The notes below the pieces were generated by a model. That model ran no database searches. It had not been told where the DNA came from and worked only from the letters and a program-made list of their open reading frames with translations. 64,000 nt of DNA from Clostridium kluyveri. GTDB taxonomy: Bacteria; Bacillota; Clostridia; Clostridiales; Clostridiaceae. Position numbers and translations under genes: made by a program. The stretch lies in NCBI RefSeq assembly GCF_001902295.1, contig NZ_CP018335.1:1798001-1862000 (forward strand), in the 5' to 3' direction. Numbering within the stretch: the stretch's first letter is position 1; each line of letters opens with the position of its first letter. Shown here in pieces: positions 53,797 to 62,763 of this stretch.

Positions 53797-54165
53797 TTGG
53801 AATTCTTAGCAAATAACTGGTTCTACTTTTTAATATTTGGAGTAATGATATACATGATGTCCAAAGGAGGAGGATGTTGTGGAGGCGGGCATACAAATCA
53901 TAATGGATATGGAGATTCTCATGAAGGAGGATGCTGCGGAGGCGGGCATGTGAATCATAAAAATATGAAGAAAGATTATGAAGAACACAGTGTAGGATAT
54001 ATTGAAAATTCAGTAGATATGGCACGAGATCCTGTGTGTGGCATGTATGTGTCTAAAAAGGATGCCCTATGCCGAGTAATAAATGGTAGGACATATTATT
54101 TTTGCAGTCAGAATTGTGCTGATAGGTTTGAAAGAAAATATGTAATGAAAAAAGAAGTTATATAG
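53797..54165 (+). CDS. Membrane-anchored Cys/His-rich YHS-domain protein
   Basis: The 122-residue protein has one helix (about 5-21, WFYFLIFGVMIYMMS). Two copies of a GGGCCGGGHxNH metal-binding motif follow, then a YHS domain with ARDPVCGMYVSKKDA and YYFCSQNCADRFE. YHS domains bind transition metals, and this type accompanies CopA ATPases. I start at TTG 53797, 5 bases after AGAGGTG; a GTG inside that site is not the start. Confidence 0.85.
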   Translation: MEFLANNWFYFLIFGVMIYMMSKGGGCCGGGHTNHNGYGDSHEGGCCGGGHVNHKNMKKDYEEHSVGYIENSVDMARDPVCGMYVSKKDALCRVINGRTYYFCSQNCADRFERKYVMKKEVI

Positions 54166-54263
54166 CAAATTTCAATAATTAGTAAAGCGAGTATAATAAG
54201 GTATTCTATTTGTAAAAATAGAAGTATATAGATTGAACAAGAATTTTAGGAGGAGGGATTAAT

Positions 54264-54497
54264 ATGATGCACGGATATTGGGGATGGGGAATGATGCCTA
54301 TGATGATTGTATGTCTTTTACTTATAATCGCTATAGTAGTATTTTTCATAAGATCATTTAATGGTAGAAGCGGTTACCGAAATGACAGAAAACCAATTGA
54401 AATACTGAATGAGAAATTAGCATCCGGTGAAATAAGTGAGGAAGAATATAAAAGAAAAAAGCAAATATTAACTGAGAAACACGACATTGATAAATAG
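54264..54497 (+). CDS. SHOCT-domain small membrane protein
   Basis: The 77-residue protein has MMHGYWGWGMMPMM, one helix, and a C-terminal SHOCT domain (PIEILNEKLASGEISEEEY). SHOCT domains are oligomerisation helices found in many small membrane proteins; the Met/His-rich start may bind copper. GGAGGAGGG precedes ATG 54264. A close paralog is at 62507. Confidence 0.85.
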   Translation: MMHGYWGWGMMPMMIVCLLLIIAIVVFFIRSFNGRSGYRNDRKPIEILNEKLASGEISEEEYKRKKQILTEKHDIDK

Positions 54498-54602
54498 TTA
54501 CAGACAAACAAAGTCATGATCACTTGTAAAGTAGAACATCATAAAATAGGAAGTCTGATATAACACATTTACTGTTTATCGGATTTCCTTGTGCCTTTGT
54601 AA

Positions 54603-54701
54603 CATTTAAAATGGCTTAATGCCGAAGCCTTTGAACATAACAAAGGAAGCGAGAAGATAGATGAAATTATAGAACTTTTATCAAAAATAATTGTTAAATA
54701 G
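54603..54701 (+). pseudogene. Short unassigned coding remnant
   Basis: A 32-codon frame, HLKWLNAEAFEHNKG followed by SEKIDEIIELLSKIIVK, ends in TAG and looks protein-like, but it has no start codon and follows a stop. Family not recognised. Confidence 0.25.
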
Positions 54702-54733
54702 CACTTGTTTATGTTTATAGGGAGGGAAAATAC

Positions 54734-56968
54734 ATGGAGGCTAAATCATTTAAAATAGAAGGAATGACATGTGCATCTTGTGCTAAAGCAGTAGAAAGAG
54801 CTGCGAAAAAGCTTGATGGCGTTATAGAATCAAGTGTTAATTTAGCCACTGAAAAATTAATTATAAGCTATGAGCCCTCAAAGATAAGAGTTATAGATAT
54901 AAAGAATGCAGTAGAAGAAGCTGGTTATAAGGCAATGGAAGAAGCTGCAGTAGATATGGATAAAGAGAGAAAAGAAAAAGAAATAGAACTCTTATGGAAG
55001 AAGTTCATTATATCTGCCATATTCACAGTACCCATACTTTATATGGCAATGGGTCATATGCTAGGACTTCCACTACCTGATTTTGTTAATCCCATGATGA
55101 ATCCAGAAGTATTTGCTTTAACACAATTATTCTTAATTATACCTGTTATAATTGCAGGTAATAGATATTACACAATTGGGTTTAAAACACTATTTAAAGG
55201 AAGCCCTAATATGGACTCACTTATTGCAATAGGTACATCCGCAGCAGTTCTTTATGGTGTATTTTCAACAGTTAAGATTATCGGTGGAGATGTAAGTTAT
55301 ACTAAAGACTTATATTTTGAGTCAGCAGCAGTAATTATTACTTTAATAACTCTTGGTAAATATTTAGAATCTGTTTCTAAGGGAAAGACCTCTGAAGCTA
55401 TCAAGAAACTTATGGGACTTGCTCCTAAAACAGCCATAGTTATAAGAGACGAAAAAGAAAGAGAAATTACTATTGAAGAAGTAGAAGTAGGAGATGTAAT
55501 AGTAGTTAAACCAGGAGAAAAGATACCTGTTGACGGAGAAGTTATTGAAGGTATTACTTCAGTAGATGAATCAATGTTAACAGGTGAAAGTATTCCGGTA
55601 GAAAAAAATGCTGGAGATAAAATTATTGGGGCAAGTATAAATAAAAATGGAACTATAAGATATAAAGCTACTAAAGTTGGTAAAGATACAACACTTGCCC
55701 AAATTATAAAGTTAGTAGAAGATGCTCAAGGTTCCAAAGCTCCAATTGCAAAACTTGCAGATGTTATTTCAGGGTACTTTGTCCCTATAGTTATATCTTT
55801 AGCAGTTATTTCAGGTTTAGCATGGTACTTCTTTGGTGGAGAATCAGGAATATTTTCACTTACAATATTTATATCCGTTTTAGTAATTGCTTGTCCATGT
55901 GCCCTAGGTTTAGCTACCCCAACAGCAATTATGGTAGGTACAGGTAAAGGAGCAGAATACGGTGTTTTAATAAAAAGTGGTGTAGCACTAGAAACTGCCC
56001 ATAAGATACAAACTATAGTATTTGATAAGACAGGTACTATAACAGAAGGAAAACCAAAGGTTACTGATATAGTTACTGTAAATGCTATAACTCAAAATGA
56101 TTTATTACAATTAGCTGCATCATCAGAAAAAGGTTCAGAACATCCCCTTGGCGAGGCGATTGTCAAAGGCGCAGAAGAAAAAGGACTAGAATTTAAGAAG
56201 CTTGATTTCTTTAGAGCTATTCCTGGGCATGGGATTGAAGTCAAGATAGATGGTAAAAATATATTACTCGGAAATAAAAAACTCATGGTCGAAAGCAGAA
56301 TATCATTAACAGGATTAGAAAAGGCTTCAGATAACTTAGCAGAAGAAGGTAAAACTCCAATGTATATAGCTGTAGGTGAAAAAATAGCAGGAATTATAGC
56401 TGTTGCAGATACTGTTAAGGAAAATAGTAAAAAGGCAATAGAAAAGCTTCATAATATGGGAATTGAAGTAGCAATGATAACTGGAGACAATAAAAGAACT
56501 GCCGAAGCTATTGCTAAACAGGTAGGAATAGATAGAATTCTAGCAGAAGTTTTACCGCAAGACAAAGCGAGTGAAGTAAAGAAACTTCAGGATGAAGGTA
56601 AGAAAGTTGCAATGGTTGGTGATGGTATAAATGATGCTCCAGCACTAGCACAAGCTGATATTGGTATAGCTATAGGTTCGGGAACAGACGTTGCTATGGA
56701 ATCAGCAGATATAGTTCTTATGAGAAGCGATTTAATGGATGTTCCCACGGCTGTGCAATTAAGTAAAAGTACTATAAGAAATATTAAGCAAAATTTATTT
56801 TGGGCATTTGCTTATAATACAGTTGGAATACCGGTTGCAATGGGAATCTTACACATATTTGGAGGCCCACTATTAAATCCTATGATAGCAGGAGCTGCAA
56901 TGAGCCTTAGTTCTGTATCAGTTTTAGCTAATGCTTTAAGATTAAAAAGATTTAAAACAGCTAGATAA
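54734..56968 (+). CDS. copA: Copper-exporting P1B-type ATPase CopA
   Basis: CopA exports Cu(I) using ATP. The 744-residue protein has one N-terminal heavy-metal domain (GMTCASCAKAV), about eight helices, the TGESIPV actuator loop, the transport-site CPC (Cys387 and Cys389, in VIACPCALGLATPTA), phosphoacceptor Asp431 in FDKTGTITEG, SEHPLGEAI, and GDGINDAPALAQAD. AGGGAGGG precedes ATG 54734. The chaperone gene copZ follows after 40 bases. Confidence 0.96.
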   Translation: MEAKSFKIEGMTCASCAKAVERAAKKLDGVIESSVNLATEKLIISYEPSKIRVIDIKNAVEEAGYKAMEEAAVDMDKERKEKEIELLWKKFIISAIFTVPILYMAMGHMLGLPLPDFVNPMMNPEVFALTQLFLIIPVIIAGNRYYTIGFKTLFKGSPNMDSLIAIGTSAAVLYGVFSTVKIIGGDVSYTKDLYFESAAVIITLITLGKYLESVSKGKTSEAIKKLMGLAPKTAIVIRDEKEREITIEEVEVGDVIVVKPGEKIPVDGEVIEGITSVDESMLTGESIPVEKNAGDKIIGASINKNGTIRYKATKVGKDTTLAQIIKLVEDAQGSKAPIAKLADVISGYFVPIVISLAVISGLAWYFFGGESGIFSLTIFISVLVIACPCALGLATPTAIMVGTGKGAEYGVLIKSGVALETAHKIQTIVFDKTGTITEGKPKVTDIVTVNAITQNDLLQLAASSEKGSEHPLGEAIVKGAEEKGLEFKKLDFFRAIPGHGIEVKIDGKNILLGNKKLMVESRISLTGLEKASDNLAEEGKTPMYIAVGEKIAGIIAVADTVKENSKKAIEKLHNMGIEVAMITGDNKRTAEAIAKQVGIDRILAEVLPQDKASEVKKLQDEGKKVAMVGDGINDAPALAQADIGIAIGSGTDVAMESADIVLMRSDLMDVPTAVQLSKSTIRNIKQNLFWAFAYNTVGIPVAMGILHIFGGPLLNPMIAGAAMSLSSVSVLANALRLKRFKTAR

Positions 56969-57008
56969 ATATTTAAATATAATTATATGAAATTAGGAGG
57001 AATATAAA

Positions 57009-57224
57009 ATGAAAAAGAAGATATCAATTAAAGGAATGACTTGTAGACATTGTGCTATGCATGTTGAGGAGGCACTAAATGAAATATGTGGAGTAAAATC
57101 TGCAAAAGCCGACCTTAAAGAAAAAGATGCTGTAGTTGAGCTTGCACATAATGTAGATGATGAAAAATTTAAGACAGCTATAGCTGATGCTGGTTATGAA
57201 GTAGTCACAATAGAGACAGTATAA
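57009..57224 (+). CDS. copZ: Copper chaperone CopZ
   Basis: The 71-residue heavy-metal-associated domain protein carries GMTCRHCAMHVEEAL with the Cu(I)-binding CxxC. It delivers copper to CopA, encoded just upstream. TAGGAGG precedes ATG 57009. Confidence 0.94.
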   Translation: MKKKISIKGMTCRHCAMHVEEALNEICGVKSAKADLKEKDAVVELAHNVDDEKFKTAIADAGYEVVTIETV

Positions 57225-57361
57225 AGATTTAAAGACAGTAGGTAGATTTTTGAATGAATTCAATAGCTACTTAGAATCACAGGTAAGACAACTAAAATAA
57301 GGAGTGATAGCATATTAATAGTGTATTTTGTTTTTAGGAATTAATAGTGCTAATTTAGATT

Positions 57362-57404
57362 AAAGCTGTTGGTAAGAATTTCAACAACAGCCTTTTCATT
57401 TTTT
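57362..57404 (+). terminator. Terminator of the copA-copZ operon
   Basis: GCTGTTG (57365-57371) pairs with CAACAGC (57385-57391), then CTTTTCATTTTTT. A degraded copy is at 62761. Between here and 57536 I see only short hairpins and no gene. Confidence 0.75.
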
Positions 57405-57536
57405 GTATGTTATAGCATTTGGAATTTTGTAGGTTTATTCTAGGCTTTGTTCCAAGGGTTCTAATAACCCTCAATGAGCCTATAAGCAATTGATTTGCTG
57501 GAGACTTAGAAACAATAAATGTTGATATGTGGTAAT

Positions 57537-57569
57537 TTTCATAAAACTTTTACAATATAGTGATATAAT
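57537..57569 (+). promoter_or_regulatory. Direct-repeat promoter 10 (second two-component system)
   Basis: TTTCATAAAAC (57537-57547) and TTTTACAATAT (57548-57558), then AGTGA and TATAAT (57564-57569). Confidence 0.65.
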
Positions 57570-57604
57570 AAAAATTTAAATTTTTATTTAGAGAAGGTGA
57601 TATA

Positions 57605-58276
57605 GTGGATAAAAGACATATTTTAGTAGTTGATGATGAAAAAGCGCTGCGAAGTTTAATGCGAGATTACCTTATAAAAGCAAATTACAGCGTCTCAGAA
57701 GCTGCAAATGGAGAAGATGCTGTAGAAGTATTTTTCAATCAAAAAATTGATTTAATCATACTTGATATAATGATGCCTAGAATGAATGGTTATGAGGTGT
57801 TGACAGAGATTAGAAAACACACAGATGTTCCTGTAATTATGCTTACCGCAAAAGATGATGAGGAAAGTGAAATATTAGGTTTTAATCTCAAAGCCGATGA
57901 TTATGTAACTAAGCCGTTTTCGGCAAAGGCTCTTATGGCAAGAATAGAAGCGGTTTTCAGGCGTTATTTAAAAGAAGGGGAGCATGAAAGAATAGGAGTT
58001 CTAGAATATCATAAGAGCAAGTATGATATCATATTGGATAATAAGCCATTGAACCTGACTAAAAGGGAGTTTGAATTGTTTACATATTTATTTATAAACA
58101 AAGGGATTGTTTTAACCAGAGAAAAAATTTTAAATAATGTCTGGGGATTTAATTATGAGGGAGACATTCGAACAGTGGATGTATATATAAAAGAACTTAG
58201 AAAAAAGCTGACTAATAAAGCTGATTATATAAAGACCATAAGAGGGGTAGGGTATGAATTTGAGGTGAAACAATGA
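57605..58276 (+). CDS. OmpR-family response regulator, second system
   Basis: The 223-residue regulator has a receiver domain with VVDDEKA, phosphoacceptor Asp54 (IILDIMMPRMNG), VTKPFSA, and a winged helix with NLTKREFELFTYL and GVGYEFEV. The start is GTG 57605, 6 bases after GAAGGTG. It overlaps the kinase gene by 4 bases (ATGA). Its promoter carries the direct-repeat box, so it is regulated together with, or by, the regulator at 33334. Confidence 0.94.
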   Translation: MDKRHILVVDDEKALRSLMRDYLIKANYSVSEAANGEDAVEVFFNQKIDLIILDIMMPRMNGYEVLTEIRKHTDVPVIMLTAKDDEESEILGFNLKADDYVTKPFSAKALMARIEAVFRRYLKEGEHERIGVLEYHKSKYDIILDNKPLNLTKREFELFTYLFINKGIVLTREKILNNVWGFNYEGDIRTVDVYIKELRKKLTNKADYIKTIRGVGYEFEVKQ

Positions 58277-59700
58277 AACGATCTATTAAGATGAATATGT
58301 TTTTCGTTCTCAGTGGTCTCATTTTGGTAATGGTGCTTTTGTACTATATAACTAATGCAGTATTTCTTGAAAAATATTATACGTATAAAAAGATAAGTTT
58401 TATGACAAGCAATTATGAGCATCTGCACCAGCTATACAGTAATAACAACAATGCTTTTGAGGAAGAATTAAATACTCTTATCTACGATCATAATATAAAT
58501 ATTTTTGTATATCCTCAGGAAGATATGACATCTGGAATATTCCCAAGGATTCTTACACTTCTGAACAGCAAAGCATTGATACAAAGAAGTAGTATATTAA
58601 AAAAGACTGAAGATTATACCATTAGAAAAATATCCCTTAAGAAAATGTCTTCTGAAATTATTTTATTTGCTGGAAACTTAAAAGGCAATGAGAAATTAAT
58701 AATGTATCTCCCAGTAGCATCAATTAGCAGCAGTGCGGAAATCTTTAATGAATTTTTGTTATATGTAGCACTAGCTGCATTAATAATAGGTATAGTAATT
58801 TCAATTATTATGGCAGAAAAGTTAACCAAGCCAATAACTGAAATTTCTAGAATGTCTGAGAACATGAAATTACTAGATTTCACCGGCAGGTATAAGGGAA
58901 ATAGAAAAGATGAAATACAGGATTTGGGAGAAAATATGAATGTACTTTCCAAAATATTAGACAATACCATAACAGAGCTTAAAAATAAAAACAATAAGCT
59001 GGCACTTGATATTCATCAAAAAGATAGGATTGAAAAAATGCGTAAGAAGTTTTTACAAAATGCCTCACATCAGTTGAAGACGCCTATTACCATTGTAAAG
59101 GGCTATGCGGAGGGCCTTATGGATAATGTAGCGGATGATGAGGAAAGCAGAATAAATTATGCATCCACAATATATAAAGAAGCGGAAAACATGGAGGAAT
59201 TAGTCATGAAAATCCTATCCCTTGCCCGTCTTGAAACAGATGACTATAACCTAAAATTAGAGCGTTTTGACATAAATAAACTTATTGATGAGGTCATTGA
59301 AAGGTATGCTCCACTATTTGAACAACGTCAGATAATACCTAAATTTATTCATTATGATAAAGTTTTTGCTTATGCTGATAGAAATTTGATTTCCGATGTT
59401 GTATCTAACTATTTAACCAATGCTATTCATCATGTAGATGAAAATAAGGAAATAAATATTTCTGTGAGTATATGTAAAAGTTACACACGAATTGAGGTCT
59501 ATAATTCTGGCAAAAATATTCCCCTAGAGGAAATAGAAAATATTTGGCAGAGTTTTTATAAACTTGAACATAAAGATGGATATAAAGGAAGTGGTCTAGG
59601 TCTTTCTATTGTTTCTGCAATAATGGAATTGCACAATTGTGAATATGGAGTTGTAAATCAAAATAGAGGAGTTGTATTCTGGTTTCAATTGGGAAGTTAA
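58273..59700 (+). CDS. Sensor histidine kinase, second system
   Basis: The 475-residue kinase has a first helix (about 8-30), an extracellular sensor (about 31-155), a second helix (about 160-182), a HAMP domain, and the H-box NASHQLKTPIT with His266. The ATPase domain shows NYLTNAIHHVD and GSGLGLSIVSAIMELH. The N-box has His-His where many kinases have Lys-Tyr. The ligand is unknown; neighbours point to metals or envelope stress. Confidence 0.93.
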   Translation: MKRSIKMNMFFVLSGLILVMVLLYYITNAVFLEKYYTYKKISFMTSNYEHLHQLYSNNNNAFEEELNTLIYDHNINIFVYPQEDMTSGIFPRILTLLNSKALIQRSSILKKTEDYTIRKISLKKMSSEIILFAGNLKGNEKLIMYLPVASISSSAEIFNEFLLYVALAALIIGIVISIIMAEKLTKPITEISRMSENMKLLDFTGRYKGNRKDEIQDLGENMNVLSKILDNTITELKNKNNKLALDIHQKDRIEKMRKKFLQNASHQLKTPITIVKGYAEGLMDNVADDEESRINYASTIYKEAENMEELVMKILSLARLETDDYNLKLERFDINKLIDEVIERYAPLFEQRQIIPKFIHYDKVFAYADRNLISDVVSNYLTNAIHHVDENKEINISVSICKSYTRIEVYNSGKNIPLEEIENIWQSFYKLEHKDGYKGSGLGLSIVSAIMELHNCEYGVVNQNRGVVFWFQLGS

Positions 59701-59733
59701 TTTTTATAAAAATAATATAAAATACGGTATTAC

Positions 59734-59766
59734 TTTCATAAAAGTTTCATACTGCTGTCCTATACT
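59734..59766 (+). promoter_or_regulatory. Direct-repeat promoter 11 (secreted repeat protein)
   Basis: TTTCATAAAAG (59734-59744) and TTTCATACTGC (59745-59755), then TGTCC and TATACT (59761-59766). Confidence 0.65.
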
Positions 59767-59836
59767 GAAATTGTAAAATTAAAAAAAGATTTTACAAAAA
59801 TAAAAAACGTGCCAGAAGCACAAGGAGGTTTTAAAT

Positions 59837-60301
59837 ATGAAGAAGGCAAAATTTTTATCAGGGGTATTAGCAAGTGCACTGATTTTAAGCAGTACAGCAG
59901 TATTTGCGGCTGACAATCAAAAACAATCACAAGGTGATGGGATAACTGCAGCGCAGCAGGCGAGCAGTTCATCTTTACAGCTTACTGAAAAATTGAATAC
60001 AAGAATTGAGGAAGCAGTGTCATCAGGTAAGATCACGCAGGAGCAGGCGGATAAAATAAAAGAAAGACTGAGTAGTTCCCAAACAAAATCTAAGCTTCAG
60101 GCTTCTTTTAATGGAGACATGGGAAAATTAACAGAAAGACTGGATACTGCAGTGAAGGAGGGCAAAATAACACAAGAACAAGTAGATAAAATACTAGCAA
60201 AGCTTAATCAGAGAAAAGCAGATGTGAAAAGTAAAATTGATGCAGCTGTAAAATCAGGAAAAATAACACAGGAACAAGCGAACAACTTTCTTAATAACTA
60301 A
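59837..60301 (+). CDS. Secreted protein with three GKITQEQ repeats
   Basis: The 154-residue protein has a signal peptide (about 1-24, LSSTAVFAAD). Three repeats of about 40 residues follow, each ending in a segment like SGKITQEQADKI, EGKITQEQVDKI or SGKITQEQANNF, with charged helices between. This resembles DUF2680/YckD-type exported proteins of unknown function. It follows the second two-component system and has its own direct-repeat promoter, so it is a probable output gene. AAGGAGG precedes ATG 59837. Confidence 0.8.
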   Translation: MKKAKFLSGVLASALILSSTAVFAADNQKQSQGDGITAAQQASSSSLQLTEKLNTRIEEAVSSGKITQEQADKIKERLSSSQTKSKLQASFNGDMGKLTERLDTAVKEGKITQEQVDKILAKLNQRKADVKSKIDAAVKSGKITQEQANNFLNN

Positions 60302-60425
60302 TGAAGTAGCAACTTTAAAATCCTAATTTACTATTACAAGCATAAAAAGCACCTAATTTCTTATTTGAGGTGACCCCTTAAAGTTAGACTTTATTGCGTA
60401 TCAGTTTTTACTGGTACGCAATTTG

Positions 60426-61226
60426 TTATGCAATATTAAGCCAGATCCTGTATTCTACAGGACTCATCCAGTTTAATGATTGCTTAATTCTTCGTTCATT
60501 ATAATATCGTATATATTCTTCAATAGCAGATTTCAACTCATCGTAATTATAATAAACAACACCATAATACATTTCTTGTTTCATAATCCCAAAGAAGTTT
60601 TCCATTACTGAATTGTCATGGCAATTCCCTTTACGTGACATACTTTGATATATTCTGTTTGCTTCTAAAGCGTGTGCATATGCCTTCATCTGATAAGCCC
60701 AACCTTGGTCAGAATGAAAGGTTCTGCGATACTTGCAGTCAACAGTTATTTCTATGGCTTTATTTAAAGCATTCATTATATTTACTGCGGAAGGATTCTG
60801 TGAAATTCCATAACTTATGATCTCTCGATTATACAAGTCCATAAATGGGTCAAGATAAAGTTTCTTTATTGCCATTCTTCCTTTTTCATCAACCTCATAA
60901 TACTTAAATTCAGAAGTATCTGTAGTGATCTTTTGATGTGGAATACTCGTGCCAAATCGACGACGAAGCCTGTTTGGTGTGACCTTACCCACCTTACCTT
61001 TATATGAGCTATATTTTCTGCTCTTTCGGGTAAATGAAGTTACCTGAATTCCCAATTTCTGAACAATCCGTTGTACTTTCTTGTGATTCACAGCTATCCC
61101 TTGTTTCTGCAATTTACCATAAATTCGTCTATATCCAAAATCTTTATGTTCTTTACGAATCTGAAGAATTAACTGTTCTAGTTCCTCATCTGGATTTTTA
61201 CGATTAAATCTTTGTTGCCAGTACAT
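60426..61226 (-). CDS. IS3-family transposase OrfB
   Basis: OrfB is the DDE integrase part of the transposase. The 266-residue open frame has the HTH_21-like FGYRRIYGKLQKQG, then TDTSEF, FHSDQGWAYQM (second Asp) and NCHDNSVMENFFGIMKQE (Glu). The coding frame extends upstream of the first ATG to about 61325 (EQKARIIHSLRGEF), overlapping orfA in the -1 frame. The active product is therefore probably an OrfAB fusion made by frameshifting at an AAAAAG run near 61310-61316. Confidence 0.93.
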   Translation of the reverse strand: MYWQQRFNRKNPDEELEQLILQIRKEHKDFGYRRIYGKLQKQGIAVNHKKVQRIVQKLGIQVTSFTRKSRKYSSYKGKVGKVTPNRLRRRFGTSIPHQKITTDTSEFKYYEVDEKGRMAIKKLYLDPFMDLYNREIISYGISQNPSAVNIMNALNKAIEITVDCKYRRTFHSDQGWAYQMKAYAHALEANRIYQSMSRKGNCHDNSVMENFFGIMKQEMYYGVVYYNYDELKSAIEEYIRYYNERRIKQSLNWMSPVEYRIWLNIA

Positions 61227-61267
61227 ATATGTGGCTTTCGGATAACATGTAATTGCGAGAATATCTT

Positions 61268-61834
61268 TTAATTTGAATTCTCCTCGGAGGCTGTGGATGA
61301 TTCTCGCTTTTTGTTCTGAGGTATTCCCTCTAAACGCAGCCTCCTCAGTTCTTTTAAATAGGCATTCTCGATTCGTAGTTTAAGATTTTCTTCTTCAAGT
61401 TGTTTAAGGTATTCTGCATCTGTATTTATTTTTCTACTCTTATCAGAACTAATATCTTTCGGTTGTACCACTTGTGGTCGCCGCCCTTTCATTTTGGGTT
61501 TCAAGGCATCAGGACCAGCTATTCTGTAATCATTTACCCACTTGCTTATTAATGCTGGATTATTTATTCCAACTTGTAGGGCTAATCCCTGATATGAAAC
61601 TTCAGTTGTTAAGTATGATTCTACAACATGGAGCTTAAAATCTAAAGAGTAAGTTTGATTTTCTCGTTTTCTTATTAATCCATCAGACCCAAACGCATTG
61701 TATGCTGCAATCCATTTTCGTAAATCTTTTGTAGAAGGAATATTATATTTTTTTGATAGAAAAGAAACGCCTCCTGCACCTTCTAGATATTCTTGCACAA
61801 CTTTCATCTTAAATTCATAACTATATTTTGCCAT
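61268..61834 (-). CDS. IS3-family transposase OrfA
   Basis: The 188-residue protein has two helix-turn-helix units (FKMKVVQEYLEGAGGVSFLS and FKLHVVESYLTTEVSYQGLA) and a C-terminal leucine-zipper helix (EYLKQLEEENLKLRIENAYL). It binds the IS ends. AGGTCGG lies before ATG 61834. Confidence 0.93.
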   Translation of the reverse strand: MAKYSYEFKMKVVQEYLEGAGGVSFLSKKYNIPSTKDLRKWIAAYNAFGSDGLIRKRENQTYSLDFKLHVVESYLTTEVSYQGLALQVGINNPALISKWVNDYRIAGPDALKPKMKGRRPQVVQPKDISSDKSRKINTDAEYLKQLEEENLKLRIENAYLKELRRLRLEGIPQNKKRESSTASEENSN

Positions 61835-62102
61835 ATAAAAACCGACCTCCCATCAGCTAGCGTTTATGTCTAACTTCTGGGGGTCGGTTCATATTCCACA
61901 TTAGGTGCTTATCTGTTTTTTTGTACGTTTTTGTATTTCTTTAAAAATATCCCTTAGATAGTTTTTTATCTTTATGAATATAGACAATTTTGCTTTTTAC
62001 ACATTCATATTTATCTCAGGTTTTTTTCAACTTTTGATTTAACCCACTTTATGCTCACAGTTAAGAGGTCTAATAAATAAATTTTAAGGTGAGTTAATAA
62101 AT

Positions 62103-62135
62103 CTTCATTTTATCTACATAACTCTGCTATATACT
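62103..62135 (+). promoter_or_regulatory. Direct-repeat promoter 12
   Basis: CTTCATTTTAT (62103-62113) and CTACATAACTC (62114-62124), then 5 bp and TATACT (62130-62135). Identical to promoter 9. Confidence 0.7.
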
Positions 62136-62197
62136 ATACACGAATAATAAAAATTAAAAAATTTGACATGTTTTAATATTGAAAAGAGGTGTTTAGT

Positions 62198-62440
62198 TTG
62201 GAATTCTTAGCAAATAACTGGTTCTACTTTTTAATATTTGGAGTAATGATATACATGATGTCCAAAGGAGGCGGATGCTGCGGAGGCGGGCATACAAATC
62301 ATAATGGATACGGAGATTCTCATGAAGGTGGGTGCTGCGGAGGTGGGCATATGAATCATAAAAATATGAAGAAAGATTATGAAGAACACAGTGCAGAATA
62401 TATTGAGAATTCAGTAGATATGGCACGAGATCCTGTGTAA
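62198..62440 (+). CDS. Truncated paralog of the YHS protein
   Basis: The 80-residue product equals the first two thirds of the protein at 53797: helix, two GGGCCGGGHxNH motifs and the linker. It stops at DMARDPV, where the copy reads TGTAAG; the left copy has TGTGTGTGGC there. A deletion removed the YHS domain and joined the tail to the spacer. It may still bind metal. The start is TTG 62198. Confidence 0.75.
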   Translation: MEFLANNWFYFLIFGVMIYMMSKGGGCCGGGHTNHNGYGDSHEGGCCGGGHMNHKNMKKDYEEHSAEYIENSVDMARDPV

Positions 62441-62506
62441 GGCATTTTATTTGTAAAAATAGATAAGTATATAGATTGAACAAGAATTTTAGGAGGAGAG
62501 ATTAAT

Positions 62507-62743
62507 ATGATGCACGGATATTGGGGATGGGGAATGATGTCTATGATGATTGTATGTTTTTTACTTATAATCGCTATAGTAGTATTTTTCATGAGATCAT
62601 TTAATGGTAGAAGCGATTACCGACGTGATAAGGAACCAATTGAAATATTGAACGAAAAATTAGCATCCGGTGAAATAGGTGAAGAAGAATATAAAAGAAA
62701 AAAGCAAATATTAACTGAAAAATATGACATTTCTAAGAATTAA
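62507..62743 (+). CDS. SHOCT-domain small membrane protein, paralog
   Basis: The 78-residue protein differs from the one at 54264 by a handful of residues (MMSMMIVCF, SDYRRDKEP, EKYDISKN). Helix and SHOCT domain are intact, which suggests it is still under selection. GGAGGAGAG precedes ATG 62507. Confidence 0.82.
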   Translation: MMHGYWGWGMMSMMIVCFLLIIAIVVFFMRSFNGRSDYRRDKEPIEILNEKLASGEIGEEEYKRKKQILTEKYDISKN

Positions 62744-62763
62744 TTGTATCAATCTAGGTTAAG

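Larger units (their letters stand above)
53689..54500 (+). repeat. Duplicated YHS-SHOCT block, left copy
   Basis: From about 53689 the sequence is repeated at 62092 with high identity through promoter, first gene half and second gene. The right copy lacks the YHS domain. The similarity resumes at the terminator of 57362, matched at 62761. Confidence 0.8.
60347..61911 (-). mobile_element. IS3-family insertion sequence, complete
   Basis: The element is about 1.57 kb. Its 43-bp imperfect ends (60347-60389 and 61868-61910) share AAGCACCTAAT, GACCCC and AAGTTAGAC. It carries orfA and orfB on the minus strand. I could not define a target duplication. Confidence 0.85.
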
